Positions 33,447-44,726 of a DNA stretch of 64,000 nucleotides are shown here, piece by piece. The notes below the pieces were generated by a model. That model saw nothing but the letters and a program-made list of their open reading frames with translations. It searched no databases and was not told where the DNA came from. A program made the position numbers and the translations under genes. The stretch lies in the NCBI RefSeq assembly GCF_964204645.1, contig NC_134025.1, positions 10,731,001 through 10,795,000 on the forward strand, in the 5' to 3' direction. This DNA comes from Tubulanus polymorphus (lineage: Eukaryota > Nemertea > Palaeonemertea > Tubulaniformes > Tubulanidae). Position 1 is the stretch's first letter. Every line of letters starts with the position of its first letter.

Positions 33447-33449
33447 ATC

Positions 33450-34234
33450 TAAACCACAACTGTAATGTAGAACCGCGTCGGTCGTACCCGTACCACAGAA
33501 CGACTTTATTTGAGTCAGGAAAATTTGAAATCAGTTATGGGGCCAAAATGAGCTGAATCTTTCGATTCCGAGTGTGGAACTGGCTGCACAGCTCTTGAAC
33601 CTGTTAGAATGTTTTACGTTAGCTCTATATAGGTTCAACGAAATTCTGATCCGTCTGAACGAAAATATCAGATATGTATGTTTCACCGATGAAATAGCCG
33701 ATTTCCTTAGATTTAACTGTTTTTGTTGTCTAGTTGATTATATAACGGTACGCACTTGTATACGTCGTGTTGTAAAATTAGGATCGGTCAGGGTAGACTG
33801 GTGGTGAAAAAGGAACTATCTCGTTTATGACAATATCAGAAACGTATTTGAGATTTTATTTTGCGAATCAATCAAGTATAAGATTTGTAATGTGCAAATG
33901 TTATCAACGCGCATCAAAATTGAATGCATTGCGTTCTCGTTTGACTCCACAGCGATTCGACTGAGAAGTGCCCGGTTGGCAGCTACTGACCCTCGAATAA
34001 TTTTTCGCTGACCATTGTCACTTGTGATTTTAAAAACGAAGTTGTATTCTAATCATTTTATTCTGCATCGTATAGCGAACGTTGATATATCGATCTCGAC
34101 TGCTCAGAACTATTATCAACGTCACAAATTTGTTCTCATTGATTTGCAAATCTTTCGTTATGTATAAGTTATTATGTGGTAAAATGATATCGTTTTTTGC
34201 TCTAAATGTGTAAATTATGTATATATAATGTGAA

Positions 34235-34268
<34 letters not shown>

Positions 34269-34552
34269 ATAATATCCATGTATATATGTCATGTGATTTA
34301 ATTTATTACGTTGTTGTTATTTATTCATGCTAGTCTGTGTGTGTACGGTTCAGATCAAATTTATATGGCGATTTCCCAATATTCAGATAGCGTTCAGAAT
34401 TTCAACATCGTGCGTAGATCATATCGTGATCTGTTGCCTATTCATCCAGACAAGATATCCATATCGGAGGACCAGACTAGAGAAGACCATGATTGGTCAT
34501 GATAACAGTTTACGACTACAGAATCTATCCGCAACAGAGATCAGTGACAGAT
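33450..34552. other. Spacer downstream of vestigial-like, with (AT)n tract
   Basis: No gene recognised. An AT dinucleotide run lies at 34235-34262, followed by ATAATATAATATCC. The ORFs at 34311-34554 are unsupported. Confidence 0.4.
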
Positions 34553-35009
34553 AATTCGCTGGCTTTCTGGCGAACCGTCGAATATGCATTTTTATCGAAA
34601 ATGGGCTGAATATGTACCATTAAAATCGCTGTCTCTTAAAGTTTCAGTTGCTCAGGCTAATTAGTTATGGTAAATTCCCCGTTTTTGGCAAACCCTCGAA
34701 TGGGCATAACCGTCGAATATGCATGGCCGAATCATATCATTCAGTGCATGGTGAACAGTAGTATATGGTTAATCGATGTCATGATTTTTTGGTGAACCTC
34801 AAATGTGTTTTCTGGACCCTCCGAATTTGCCCATTTTTTTTTTCGTTCAAAAATATTGGTAACTGATAGTCATTTTCGGTATTCGCTTCTTGAAAATGAA
34901 CCTGATATCGGAAACGGGAGCGACACGAAAGTTCAAAATTTCAAATTGATTTTTCTCAGTTTCAATGCAAGTGCTCAAATTTGACGGTTCGCCAGAAAGC
35001 CAGCGAATT
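34553..35009. mobile_element. 457-bp foldback element with perfect 27-bp TIR
   Basis: Left end AATTCGCTGGCTTTCTGGCG continuing to AACCGTC; the right end is its exact complement (34983-35009). Inside, ACCGTCGAATATGCAT and variants (CGAATGGGCAT, CGAATATGCATGG) recur. One arm is also found alone at 14850-14878. No target duplication could be identified and no protein is encoded. Confidence 0.75.
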
Positions 35010-35886
35010 CTAAGGGAAACAAAATGGAAACTTCGGAAGCACAGGACAATTGAGCACTAAGTCAGAAACAGGTCTACCCGTAGCATCAGTCAACATAAGC
35101 TGACAGAATCAACAAGAACTGGGAAGAAATCACTTGCGTTGAGAGTGCAATTATATTGTGGATATTTCGAAAGAGGTCTACGCCAAGGTAACCGTAGTAT
35201 TTAGTTGTGGTTCGGGTTCCGTTAGGCCTACTCCCCCAGATTTAAGTAATTTTGGCATATTGGGGTGAAAATTCTCTCGTTTATAACTTAAGATCACCGG
35301 TTCCCAGAAATCTTTGCTCCATTTTCCTGACAATCGAAGAAGTCGATCAAGCTACGTCAACTAACAAAAATTGACATTGGGACGTCGTTTTGTCCTGTTC
35401 TGGGGCATTTGAAATATTTTTGCCCTCTTAGCATGTTATTCTTATTAGGAGGATTGAGGAACGCACTGAGGATTTTCATCTTTGGGAACCCCGCACCACG
35501 TGGCTGTAGTACCGACAGTCCTGGACTGGCTTCGAATCGATGATTCCATTGTTGCTGTTCTCCTCCGTCAGTTGGTTAGAATCTTCCTTACAGCGGCAAT
35601 GACAACACATACTCCGATACTTTCAAACATATTTAATCGTAGACGGTGAAGTGGATCTTTCCGGGCCGGGTGACTGACGCCTTTTGTACTCAAGTTAATG
35701 AACTACAGATTTCGATTGTTCAAATAATGATAAAAAGTTCAGATTCTATACTGTCACACTATGATGGCAATAATTGTCTCCTATCACCAAAAAGACTCCG
35801 ATATTCAGCAGGGTACGCGCGACAAACGAATAAAGTTTATTTGTATTGTATTTAGCGAAAGGGTTAATACGGTGGTACCGTCCATC

Positions 35887-38800
35887 ATGGCGGACGGGAT
35901 AAATCCTGTTGTTAGTAAAAACATACCTCCTTCACATCAAAGCGGTGGTCCTGCTACAGCTACTGCCCCTGTTGGAGGAGCTGGAACAGATGCCTTCGAT
36001 ACTTTCTATTCCGAGGTAGGAAAATAAGATTTTTTTTTTGATTGGTCAATGGCTAATGGAGAAATAAATTGAAAAATGAAAAACCATCAGGTGGCGTCCA
36101 TTTTCTGAACATGTTTTCTGAGAATGCATCGAAATTAAATTAAGAATCCTTTCATCCTCATTATGATTATCAGTAACCGGTATGATTCAAGAATAGGGGA
36201 CTAGTGGTTAGGTTTAGGGTTAGGGTTAGGTTTAGTTCCCTAATCTTCATTAATTACTATATTACTATCATTATATATCATCATTATCAATTACTATTAT
36301 TATTACTTATTTGATTACTATCACTACATATATATCGCTATAGTCCCCTATTCTTGAATCGCACCTCATCGAAACCTCCTTTCTGTCCAGGTGGTATGAT
36401 TCGGATTTTGTGTGGAGCCAACCAGAGATTTCGGAGGTCATAAAAGAGTACGCCCCTTAAGTCAGTGTTGGCTTGACCCATTAGCGGCGCTAGGCCTACT
36501 CCCTCTCCACCACTGACACCAGGAGGGCCCCTCAAAATATTGTTGTAAAAAAATTTATGATTCACCATTTTGGATATAATGACATAATTATGAATCAAGG
36601 CCAACAATCGGCAACAGACAACGTTTTTGTTCACGGGAGTCCTGTTACGTAAGGTCTCCTTTGCATGTACCTAATTTTCTGACCGGTCTTTAAGGCCTAA
36701 TGATTGGCTACATCCCTTATGATACTTGCTTATATAACTTTTTTCAGGTAAAAGCAATTGAGAAGCGAGATTCTGTTTATACCTGCAAGCAACAAATCGA
36801 TCGGCTAACTCGACCTGGATCGACGTACTTTAATCTGAATCCGTTCGACGTGAGTAATGTTCAGTTCATTGATATCGAATGAATGAAACCTGTCCTCCAC
36901 GGCTGCCCTGGGCCCGGTTCCACAGTTCTGACTTAAATTTGACCCTTGAGTTAAAACATTGAAAATGAACTGATTTTAACTCAGACTTAACTCTAACTCA
37001 CAACTGTGAAACTGGGCCCTGCAGTTTAAACATTGAAAATGAACTGATTTTAACTCAGACTTTACTCAAACTCACAACTGTGGAACCGGGCCCTGGTGTG
37101 CTAGCCGAATTCTAGCTGCGTTGTGACAGTTTGCAGGGAAATAGCCGCCGTCATCTGTCCATCGTCAACTATTACTAGTTTTATCATGGATCGAGATGAA
37201 ACTTAGTACCTGGGCCAAGGCAATAGGCCTAATGAACTCGGGTGTTCTAGCAGTAGTCGCTATCTTTCTGTGATATAGTACTTGTTCTACAGTTTTTGTT
37301 GGATCTCTGCTAGACTTTCTATTGATATTGTATGGGTCTTGGGCTACTATGAAATGAAGTTTGCAAAACACAGCATAGCTATATCAGCTGATAGGCTGCT
37401 GAAGATAAATTTTGAAATTCAATCAATCTTTGGTCATCACTGATAAATCTGTGCGTGAGCCCAGTTTCACCAAAAAGTTAATTCAAATTTGTGGTTAATT
37501 TACTACTTCAAACTTAACTGTTTTAAGCTTAAACTTTTTTGTGACACTGGACACTGGACTTGATAGTGTTAAGGTTAAGCTACGTCACTTTTATTTTCTA
37601 CAGGCACTGCACATAGATCCTGACACGCCTTTATCCGATATCAAAAAGAAATATCGACAGGTAGGCTATGTTGTTCGAATAAACACTAATCCATCTTAGC
37701 TTGTGATGAATGAAAAGTTTTAGTAATTTTCTGTGTTTATTCATCTGAGACTACAATGAAATCTATTAGACATCTAGGCCTACAGCCAAACTTGGTTAAG
37801 TCTTCATCAAATTTTCAAGTTGTCTCTATTTTTGTTTCGTAATTTCAATGCCTAATTCAATATACTGGTACAAAGTGTTAGTCATCATTTGGATAAGTCA
37901 TCAACATAATTTAATGGTCCCGGCTTTTGTTTGACTGTATTTTTGCTGTTGAAACTGTTTATTCTATATAAGTAATTGAATATTTCAGATGTCCATATTG
38001 GTGCATCCGGACAAAAATACTGATGACCCAGAGAGAGCCCAAACAGCTTTTGAAGGTAGAGTCAAGCCTCTATTGGCGTGTCCAAGGCTTAATTGTTTCC
38101 TACTGTTGAGTTTGAGCTGAAATGTAAATACCTGATTAGCGATAACATAGTTCAGTTATCCATCACAGTTGGTTCTCCACCAAATAACCATTGGTTCAAT
38201 AAGTGGCTATAGTGGATGATTTTTAAGTTGACTACAGCAAAACCTCAGTGAATGCCTGTTGGAACTGAGCGAAGTGTTCACTGTTGAGTTTGAGCTGAAA
38301 TGTTAATTCCTGATTAGTGATAACGTAGTTCAGTTATCCGTCACAGTCGATTATCCACCAAAAAGCCATAAGTGGCTATAGTGGATAATCATGAGTGGAC
38401 TACAGTAAAACCTCTCTACAGTGAATGCCTATGGGACCGAACAAAAAAGTGTTCACTATTGAAGGTGTTCACTATAGGGAGGGACAGCCGCGCAGGCCAT
38501 GATGTGACATTGGGTGACACCTAATATCTTCCTATAAATCCACAACTGCAAGCAAATCGAAACACTGAATTGATCAAAATTATGACTGAAATATGCTTTC
38601 ATTACTAGTACTTAAGAGAGTTAGTTCTGAAAAAAACTTGTGCAGAATGAGTGATTTGTATAGACCAGTAGACTTATTAAGTTCACTAAGAGAGGTTTTA
38701 CTGTATCGGTTATCAAAAGTGTCTATATTCATGCTTTCAGCGGTTAATAAAGCTTGGAAAACATTGGAAAATGAAGAAGGCTATAGAAGATGTAAAGAAA

Positions 38801-40358
38801 TCATTGAAGAAGCAAAAAGTAGGACAGAAGAGATGGTATGTTGCTTTTTTCCCCCAGCAAAAACAGCAACGCTCGGTCTCATAAAGATTCAGTTACTGTA
38901 TGATGAAACAATTTATTTTTGCAGATAAAAACGAAGAAAAAACAACTGAAAAAAGAAGGAAAACCTCAAGATATTCCCGAGGACGAACCATCAGGGGTAA
39001 GTTGAAGAATTCAGTTAATGTTGTGTAGAGTTGAATACCGACTTGATATAGGCCTAAGATTTAAGTTTAAAACATTTGGTACAATTTCAACTAAACATTG
39101 ATTGATTAATTCAAAGAGAATTCTTTTTCCTGTGCTGTCTTCAATGCTTTAAGAAGATGAGAAAAAGTTTTTTTGTGTTTTTATAGTACAAACATGCGGT
39201 GTATGTTCAGACCTGTAAATTATTTGCTGATTTGGAACGACTACGACAACAAAGAGAAACTCAGGAGATGCACGAACGGTAAGATTAATCGATTTTACCG
39301 CTGCTTTTGAAATTAGTGCTTTCTGAAACTTGTCGCGTTTATGCAGACCATCAATCTAGTTAGTGTATACACGGAAACGAAAATACATGAAGAGAAAAAT
39401 ATAGCTTCTTTCTTCAAGTATTAGTTGAAGATTTTAATATGGCTTCTATTTCACTGTCTGAGTAGCTACACATTGAATTTTTACTGCTTTGTATGGAAAC
39501 TATGTTTCTTAACTAAGCGACAGTATTAGTTTTAATTAGTATGAATTGAATCAGTCTTTTTGGTTTGAAAGCATAGGAAAACATACCCTGAATGGTGGTC
39601 CACCCTCCTTGAATATATAGTGGTGTTTTTGGATTACTGATTTCCCATGGATGAATTTAGTTGGAAAATTGCTTACATGGAGACTCGGCCAGAATGGTTG
39701 TGTATGCAAAATCTAAGCAAAGTACATGTATATCTTTTCAAAAAAGAGTATAGACGCAATGATTTAACTCATTCATAGTATTGATAACTGGTCGTTGGTT
39801 GTCATTTGGATGCATACCACATGAAAGAGATGTTCTAAATTAAATCTTATTCACATAGGAAAAGAAAAGCTGAAGAAGAAGCAGATGAGGTAGAAAGAAA
39901 GAAGACGCACGCTGAGTGGAATAAGAATTATGAGGTGAATATTATTTCCGATATTCGTAAGAGTAAATTGCGAGTCTACTTCATTTAGATTTCGTGCACT
40001 TGCACCAACTGATCTCTGAAGCAGCAGTTATTTTGATGACCGGTAGACTGATATAATCTCAATTATTTTGAAGTGGATAATTGAACCCACAATTGATGAT
40101 GATTTTGAATAGATTTATTTTGCTATTGTTTCAATGTTTTACTTAACATTTTCTCGGTTTGTTCCTCTGATGATGAGAGGTTTATTATCATTACCTGGTC
40201 AGTTTGTGATGTATCTCATTGTTTTTCTCCATATATTTCAGGAAAGTCGTAGCGGCCGCGTGGACAGCTGGCGAACCTGGTCCAAAGGTGGTAAAAAGAC
40301 GAAATTCATGAAGGGAGGATTTAAACCGCCGAAAACTAAACAAGAAAAAAGAGACTGA
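35887..40358 (+). CDS. DNAJC8: DNAJC8 homologue (J-domain, spliceosome-associated), nine exons
   Basis: Nuclear J-domain cochaperone that in mammals associates with spliceosomes and the kinase SRPK1. Exons: 35887-36015, 36748-36849, 37604-37660, 37989-38055, 38741-38835, 38925-38996, 39187-39278, 39859-39934, 40242-40358. All are GT-AG and in phase, giving 268 residues (human about 253). The J domain spans roughly residues 70-140: LNPFDALHIDPDTPLSDIKK, YRQMSILVHPDKN with the HPD motif that activates Hsp70, then AFEAVNKAWKTLEN. A long charged coiled-coil-like region rich in Lys, Glu and Arg follows, ending RTWSKGGKKTKFMKGGFKPP, the conserved C-terminal block. The Gly/Pro/Ala-rich N-terminus is poorly conserved. 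Introns 1, 2 and 4 carry small mobile elements. Confidence 0.93.
36184..36360. mobile_element. MITE with perfect 19-bp TIR and internal telomere-like repeats
   Basis: GATTCAAGAATAGGGGACT (36184-36202) and its exact complement (36342-36360) bound a 177-bp element. Just inside the left end (36206-36236) are GGTTAGGTTTAGGG-type units, four or five in tandem. The rest is ATT/ACT-rich. It lies in DNAJC8 intron 1. Confidence 0.75.
36907..37095. mobile_element. Miniature element, TIR GGGCCCGGTTCCACAG, with duplicated 3' half
   Basis: Left end CTGGGCCCGGTTCCACAG. The right end CTGTGAAACTGGGCCCTG is followed by a tandem copy of about 75 bases of the right half, ending CTGTGGAACCGGGCCCTG. The interior is TTGAGTTAAAACATTGAAAA and its near-complement. 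DNAJC8 intron 2. Confidence 0.7.
38099..38460. repeat. Tandem duplication, two units of about 180 bp, in DNAJC8 intron 4
   Basis: CTGTTGAGTTTGAGCTGAAA occurs near 38103 and again near 38281, and the following 150 bases (GTTCAGTTATCC, AAGTGGCTATAGTGGAT, GACTACAG.AAAACCTC) are repeated in the same order. Each unit ends with a start-of-transposon-like sequence CAG.AAAACCTC. Confidence 0.75.
38403..38703. mobile_element. pogo/Tigger-like MITE, TSD TA
   Basis: CAGTAAAACCTCTCTACAGT on the left and AGAGAGGTTTTACTG on the right, with TA on both sides (38401-38402, 38704-38705). TA duplication and CAGT...ACTG ends point to the Tc1-mariner-pogo group. It ends 37 bases upstream of DNAJC8 exon 5. Confidence 0.75.
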
Positions 40359-40783
40359 TAAGATATCGAAAGAGCTTCTAAGATAGTACGGACCCTTCAC
40401 CCTGTTACTGTATGGATAGTTCTTGGATATTGTTGATCTCAGTGGGGTATATTCGTGCGTGTACTGTAAAAATATGGCTGCTGTGTCGAAAAAGAAAAAA
40501 TGGCTATCAAGATGAACTAGATGAGCTTATTTCATGTGTATGGTATAGATACAGTCAACTCCGCTTACTCGGTTCTGGTCAACTCATGACAACTGTGCTC
40601 AAGTCGGTAACACTTTTGACCATTCTGAACTATTTAGTTTAATATTTACAGCCTCGATACTGCATAAGGTGGAGTCCACTCGATCGTAAATTTGTTGTCA
40701 CAACTGAGTTGAGCGAACAGCGTCGTCATAATTCAACGGTTACAATATAACGTACTTTGTTTTTAGATGTTAGTCATAAATTC

Positions 40784-41039
40784 TCGGGGGCGGATCCAGA
40801 GGCCAACTTTGCAGGACTTGTTGCATCCCAAAAGGGGATGTCCAAAAAGGTGTACTCCCGTACAGAGGGGCTAATTTTGAAGAATTTGCCAAGTCCAAAA
40901 GGGCACTTTGATGTCCAAACTACTAAGTGTACTCACGCAATGAAAATCACCAATTATCTGTGTTGACAAAATGAAAAAGGGCGCTCAAAAATTTTGATGG
41001 ACTTGTACAAGTCTCACAAGTCCCCCTGGTTCTGCCCCA
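40784..41039. mobile_element. Miniature element, GGGGGCGGATCCAGAGG ends
   Basis: CTCGGGGGCGGATCCAGAGG on the left and CCCCCTGGTTCTGCCCCAG on the right form an imperfect inverted repeat. The interior includes AAGTCCAAAAGGGCA-type blocks. It lies in the probable 3' UTR of DNAJC8 and touches the next element. Confidence 0.55.
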
Positions 41040-41185
41040 GGGGCCGGTTGCATAGTCATGGCTTAGACTTAAGACCAGTCTAAGACCAACTTAGTCGGTA
41101 ACTTAGCCAATCTAACAACTTAAGACCAGTCTTAAGATTTAAGACCACTTTTGGACTTAACTCACAACTGTGCAACTGGCCCCTG
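41039..41185. mobile_element. Miniature element, TIR GGGGCCGGTTGCA, copy 2
   Basis: AGGGGCCGGTTGCATAGTCA to GTGCAACTGGCCCCTG. Close copy of 8186-8327 with the same GACTTAAGACCAGTCTAAGA interior. Confidence 0.75.
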
Positions 41186-41564
41186 ATTCTAGATATGGAA
41201 TTAAGTTCGTGTTTTGTATGTTTATCCTGTACAGTTTTATGTAGTAATGAATGATTATTTTTTATCGCGTTCGTTGATGAGTTGTATTGTATTGTTCAAC
41301 CGATAAAAAATACGACTTATGATAACAGGGTCATACAACGGTGTGCATCAAAATACGAAATATCACGTGTATTCGAATGTCAAATTTATTTTTACACGAG
41401 CTAGCACCAATGATGGTCCGATAATTTTTGTGGCTGGTCCGGTGCCCTATTTATTCATTGCAAAACAGACTGCATTTACCGGTACTACTCCCCGGATTCA
41501 TCGAAGCCAGATGTAATATTATTAACGAATACCGGTATGTATAGTTGTAAAAAATATTGTTTAT

Positions 41565-41570
41565 AATAAA
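41565..41570 (+). terminator. Possible DNAJC8 polyadenylation signal
   Basis: AATAAA 1.2 kb after the DNAJC8 stop codon. Earlier ends are possible but no closer AATAAA was noticed before the inserted elements. Confidence 0.35.
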
Positions 41571-43577
41571 ATCTGACATCTTAAACGTATTGAAGAATGT
41601 GTTATTATTTCATTGCATGTTGGATTATCCTGGCATTGTGGCGTTTCAATCGCAAGGTTTCTGATGAGGCACTTTTCCCACCTGCAACCAATACGACAGG
41701 GGGTCATTCATTTATTACGTACGCATTAGGGGAGAGGGGAGGGGTCGGTGCAATTGCGTACTGTAATGCTTAATGTATATGAAAAATGGCAGATTTTGCG
41801 TACAGAATGCACTGAAATTCCAAAAATTTCTAGACCCCTAGTCTCGGCTGCTTGGATACTTACCTTGCCCTATTTCTTTGTGCTCCCGTCAGTCTGCTGA
41901 TGAAAGTTGCTGTGAAAATCGGCCCTACTCGATGTTGAGGATTCTTTCGTCAATAGTTTTAGCCCAGTGTTAGCCAGTGACGATGCTGTATACCGCAAGT
42001 TACTACAGACAGGGTTTCACTCGAAATCTGGATTTGGTTGCTGCCAATACAAGCCCTTGTTGATGCCTAGGGTGTCTTCTCTGCGGCGTTCATTTCTGCC
42101 TGGTAGCAAGATTTCGGGAGTGTTGTGGTATAGTAATCCTCGGATGACAGTACTGTACTTCGTCCAATATTCAAGTTGAACAGAACACCAAAAGATGCTT
42201 AAGTGGCATTTGGGGCTTATTTGGGGCTTAAGTGGAAAATTATAATTGCAGGTACGTATCAATCTGCTTTCTAGAATCACCCCTTTCACACATTCACCAT
42301 TGAAATGATGAGTGAAAATGACTGGTGTCCAAATACCACTGCAGGTCTGGAACATGTGGAGCATAAAAACTGTAAAATATGTTGAATACGTTCAAGGGGT
42401 TGGGTCCAGGATGCAGATCGACGTGCCTGCATTACAACCATTTTTGATGAACTACTTTACGTCTTAAACAAACAGAAAAATACATAAACAATAGCTTTGC
42501 ATTCATAACGAGTTACTGTAATTAATATCATTTATTACCGCTGAATAAAGATGACATCTTGTTACGACTTCTTGTATAAATTAAACAAATTTAAAACCAC
42601 CGGGTAAAAAATGAGACAGAATTCACACCACAAAATTATATAAACCAACAGTTTTAGTATATTGGGACATGAGTTCTACAGTTTATTTCAATTCTACAGT
42701 GGAACTCCGTAATAACGCCCTCAGACACTAATCAGTTACATACTACAAACCTAGAATTTAGTCCCAAATACGCAGGTTCCTACAGATGGAAGCGTCTGCA
42801 TTACTTTCATATTCCAATTACAGTAGTAGACTTCACCTAGATAGGTGCCGTTTATCTCGATAAACTGTTAATTTGGTGGTTTGATAAGCAAATATGTATC
42901 CTTGACACTACCTAAACTTGGTTTCTAATATAGTTACCACTGAATTGGGTAACAAAAGATCCTGCTTCCAACTGTAGCGAATTGGGCATATTAGTCTTAT
43001 GAACAAATTCTTAAGTATCTAATTTGCCTATCTCTCAAAATTTTGCTCAAATTAAAGTAGTTTCAAGCACCTTTAAAAGCATTTTCCCGTTTGAAGAATC
43101 AAGGAGTCATATTGGCCCCGATATAAAATTTCACACTAGATGCAACAGTCTTTCTAACATACTTTCTAGTCCCCCGAAGTTAGTTTTAACGAGGTTCCAC
43201 TGTAATTTATTTTGAGAAGGTAAGAGCTGTCCATTCTATGACTTCCGTGACAAAATTTTGATTCGAGTTCAACTGTCGAACTGGGTCCACTTGAGGAACA
43301 AATACTTAACCTTTTATTCTTGAATATACAAAAATTATTCGCTAAAACCTTAAAAATTTGATTAAATACTATGCACCTGGCAAGGATTGGCAAAATATTA
43401 ACTACATGTAGTTTATTTTATATCTCTCCTATGTTTTACATTAATTAAAATGAAAAAATTCATCAATATTGCAATAATTTATAGTACAAACAAAATCTTA
43501 CGATAAAGCACACCGCTTTAATTAGGCCTGTGTAAGGCAGTTCTTACAAAAATTCTACGAATGAAATAACTCTGGAT

Positions 43578-43680
43578 CCAGTTCCACAGGAGTTAAATTT
43601 GACTCAGAGTTAACTCATTGAAAACGAATTGATTTTAACTCAAAAGTTAACTCTAACTCAGAACTGTGGAACTGGGTTCT
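43578..43680. mobile_element. Miniature element, CCAGTTCCACAG ends
   Basis: CCAGTTCCACAGGAGTTAAA to CAGAACTGTGGAACTGGGTT, about 103 bp. The interior TTAACTCATTGAAAACGAAT resembles 36907-37095. Confidence 0.65.
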
Positions 43681-44199
43681 GCAGTATATCACAAAATAAT
43701 CAGTCCACATTTTGTTTTTTTAACTACAATGCCTCGATATCTTCTAAAATCATATTCGAGAAAAGAAATACGAAGGTTTAACGACGGAAGAACAAGAAAC
43801 AATATATTTGGATTCACTTCACCGATGAAATTAGTAAAACCTACTAATTCAGCATCGGTTCAATCCAGATCATCAAACAGGTCAATTGTACAAACCTGAC
43901 TACCACTACTAGTTGAAAGTAGTTACTACTCTTTTTAAAAGCTCAATAACATTCTCAAAATCAGAATGGTTTCTTATTCATTTTCAATTACCGGTAATTT
44001 ACTATATAGATAACCAAGGTAGTAAAGTTCGATTGTACTTAACTATATTCAAGGGCCAGTTCTGCAATTCCCGGTGAAAATTTGACTATAGGGTTAAAAC
44101 ATGATTGAAAATGACTTATTCTAACTGGTTAGTCAAACTAAACCAAGATAAGAACTACAGAACTGGGTCGTAATGTATAGAAAATGTGATTTTTATCAG

Positions 44200-44280
44200 G
44201 ACCCGGTTCCACAGTCATGAGCTTAAAATATAAGTTAAATATCTGAAAAGGCCTTATTTGAATCGTGGAACTGGGTCCTG
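44200..44280. mobile_element. Miniature element, GGACCCGGTTCCACAG ends
   Basis: GGACCCGGTTCCACAGTCAT to AATCGTGGAACTGGGTCCTG, about 80 bp, the shortest of this group. Confidence 0.6.
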
Positions 44281-44726
44281 TGTTATGGAATGTTTGGCCA
44301 ACTGATCACCACTATGATATTTTGAAAGCAATTAAAAGCTCACAGATGCCCGTCAAAGCATGTCACAGAAAAGATTTTCGCCGAGCCACTGCTTTCCTTC
44401 AAAAACAGGTCTCCATGTCACCGCAAAATAAATCGCACTGGCGACAGGAACTTTAGTAAACATTTAACAGTCCCCGTGCCCTTTAATAGCGTAAAAATAA
44501 TTCAGTTGAATAGGTGCCATTGCGTTATAATATACTAGTAATCTTCGAAATGACTTTAGTAATGAAGATAAACCTTATCATCAGGGTAAAGTTTGTATTA
44601 TATCAGATAGGGCTTAAACCAAAATGTGGTTTGTAAAAATTATCCCAAAGTTCATAGCAATGATCGCGAATCAACTGAACTGAGCACCGATGCCGCCAAG
44701 CCGGGCTAAAACGTTCGCGTTATCTA

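Larger units (their letters stand above)
41590..44726. other. Convergent 3' region between DNAJC8 and the minus-strand gene
   Basis: AT-rich and non-coding, probably including the long 3' UTR of the minus-strand gene. Contains GGTTCCACAG-type inverted elements (43578-43680, 44200-44280 and a weaker one near 44053-44170) and a stray GGAACCTCG terminus (TTTTAACGAGGTTCCACTG near 43186-43204). Small ORFs here show no domains. Confidence 0.4.

Noticed and set aside
36206-36236. TTAGGG-type repeats as a true telomere or chromosome end
   Set aside because: Only four or five units inside a MITE, with genes on both sides.
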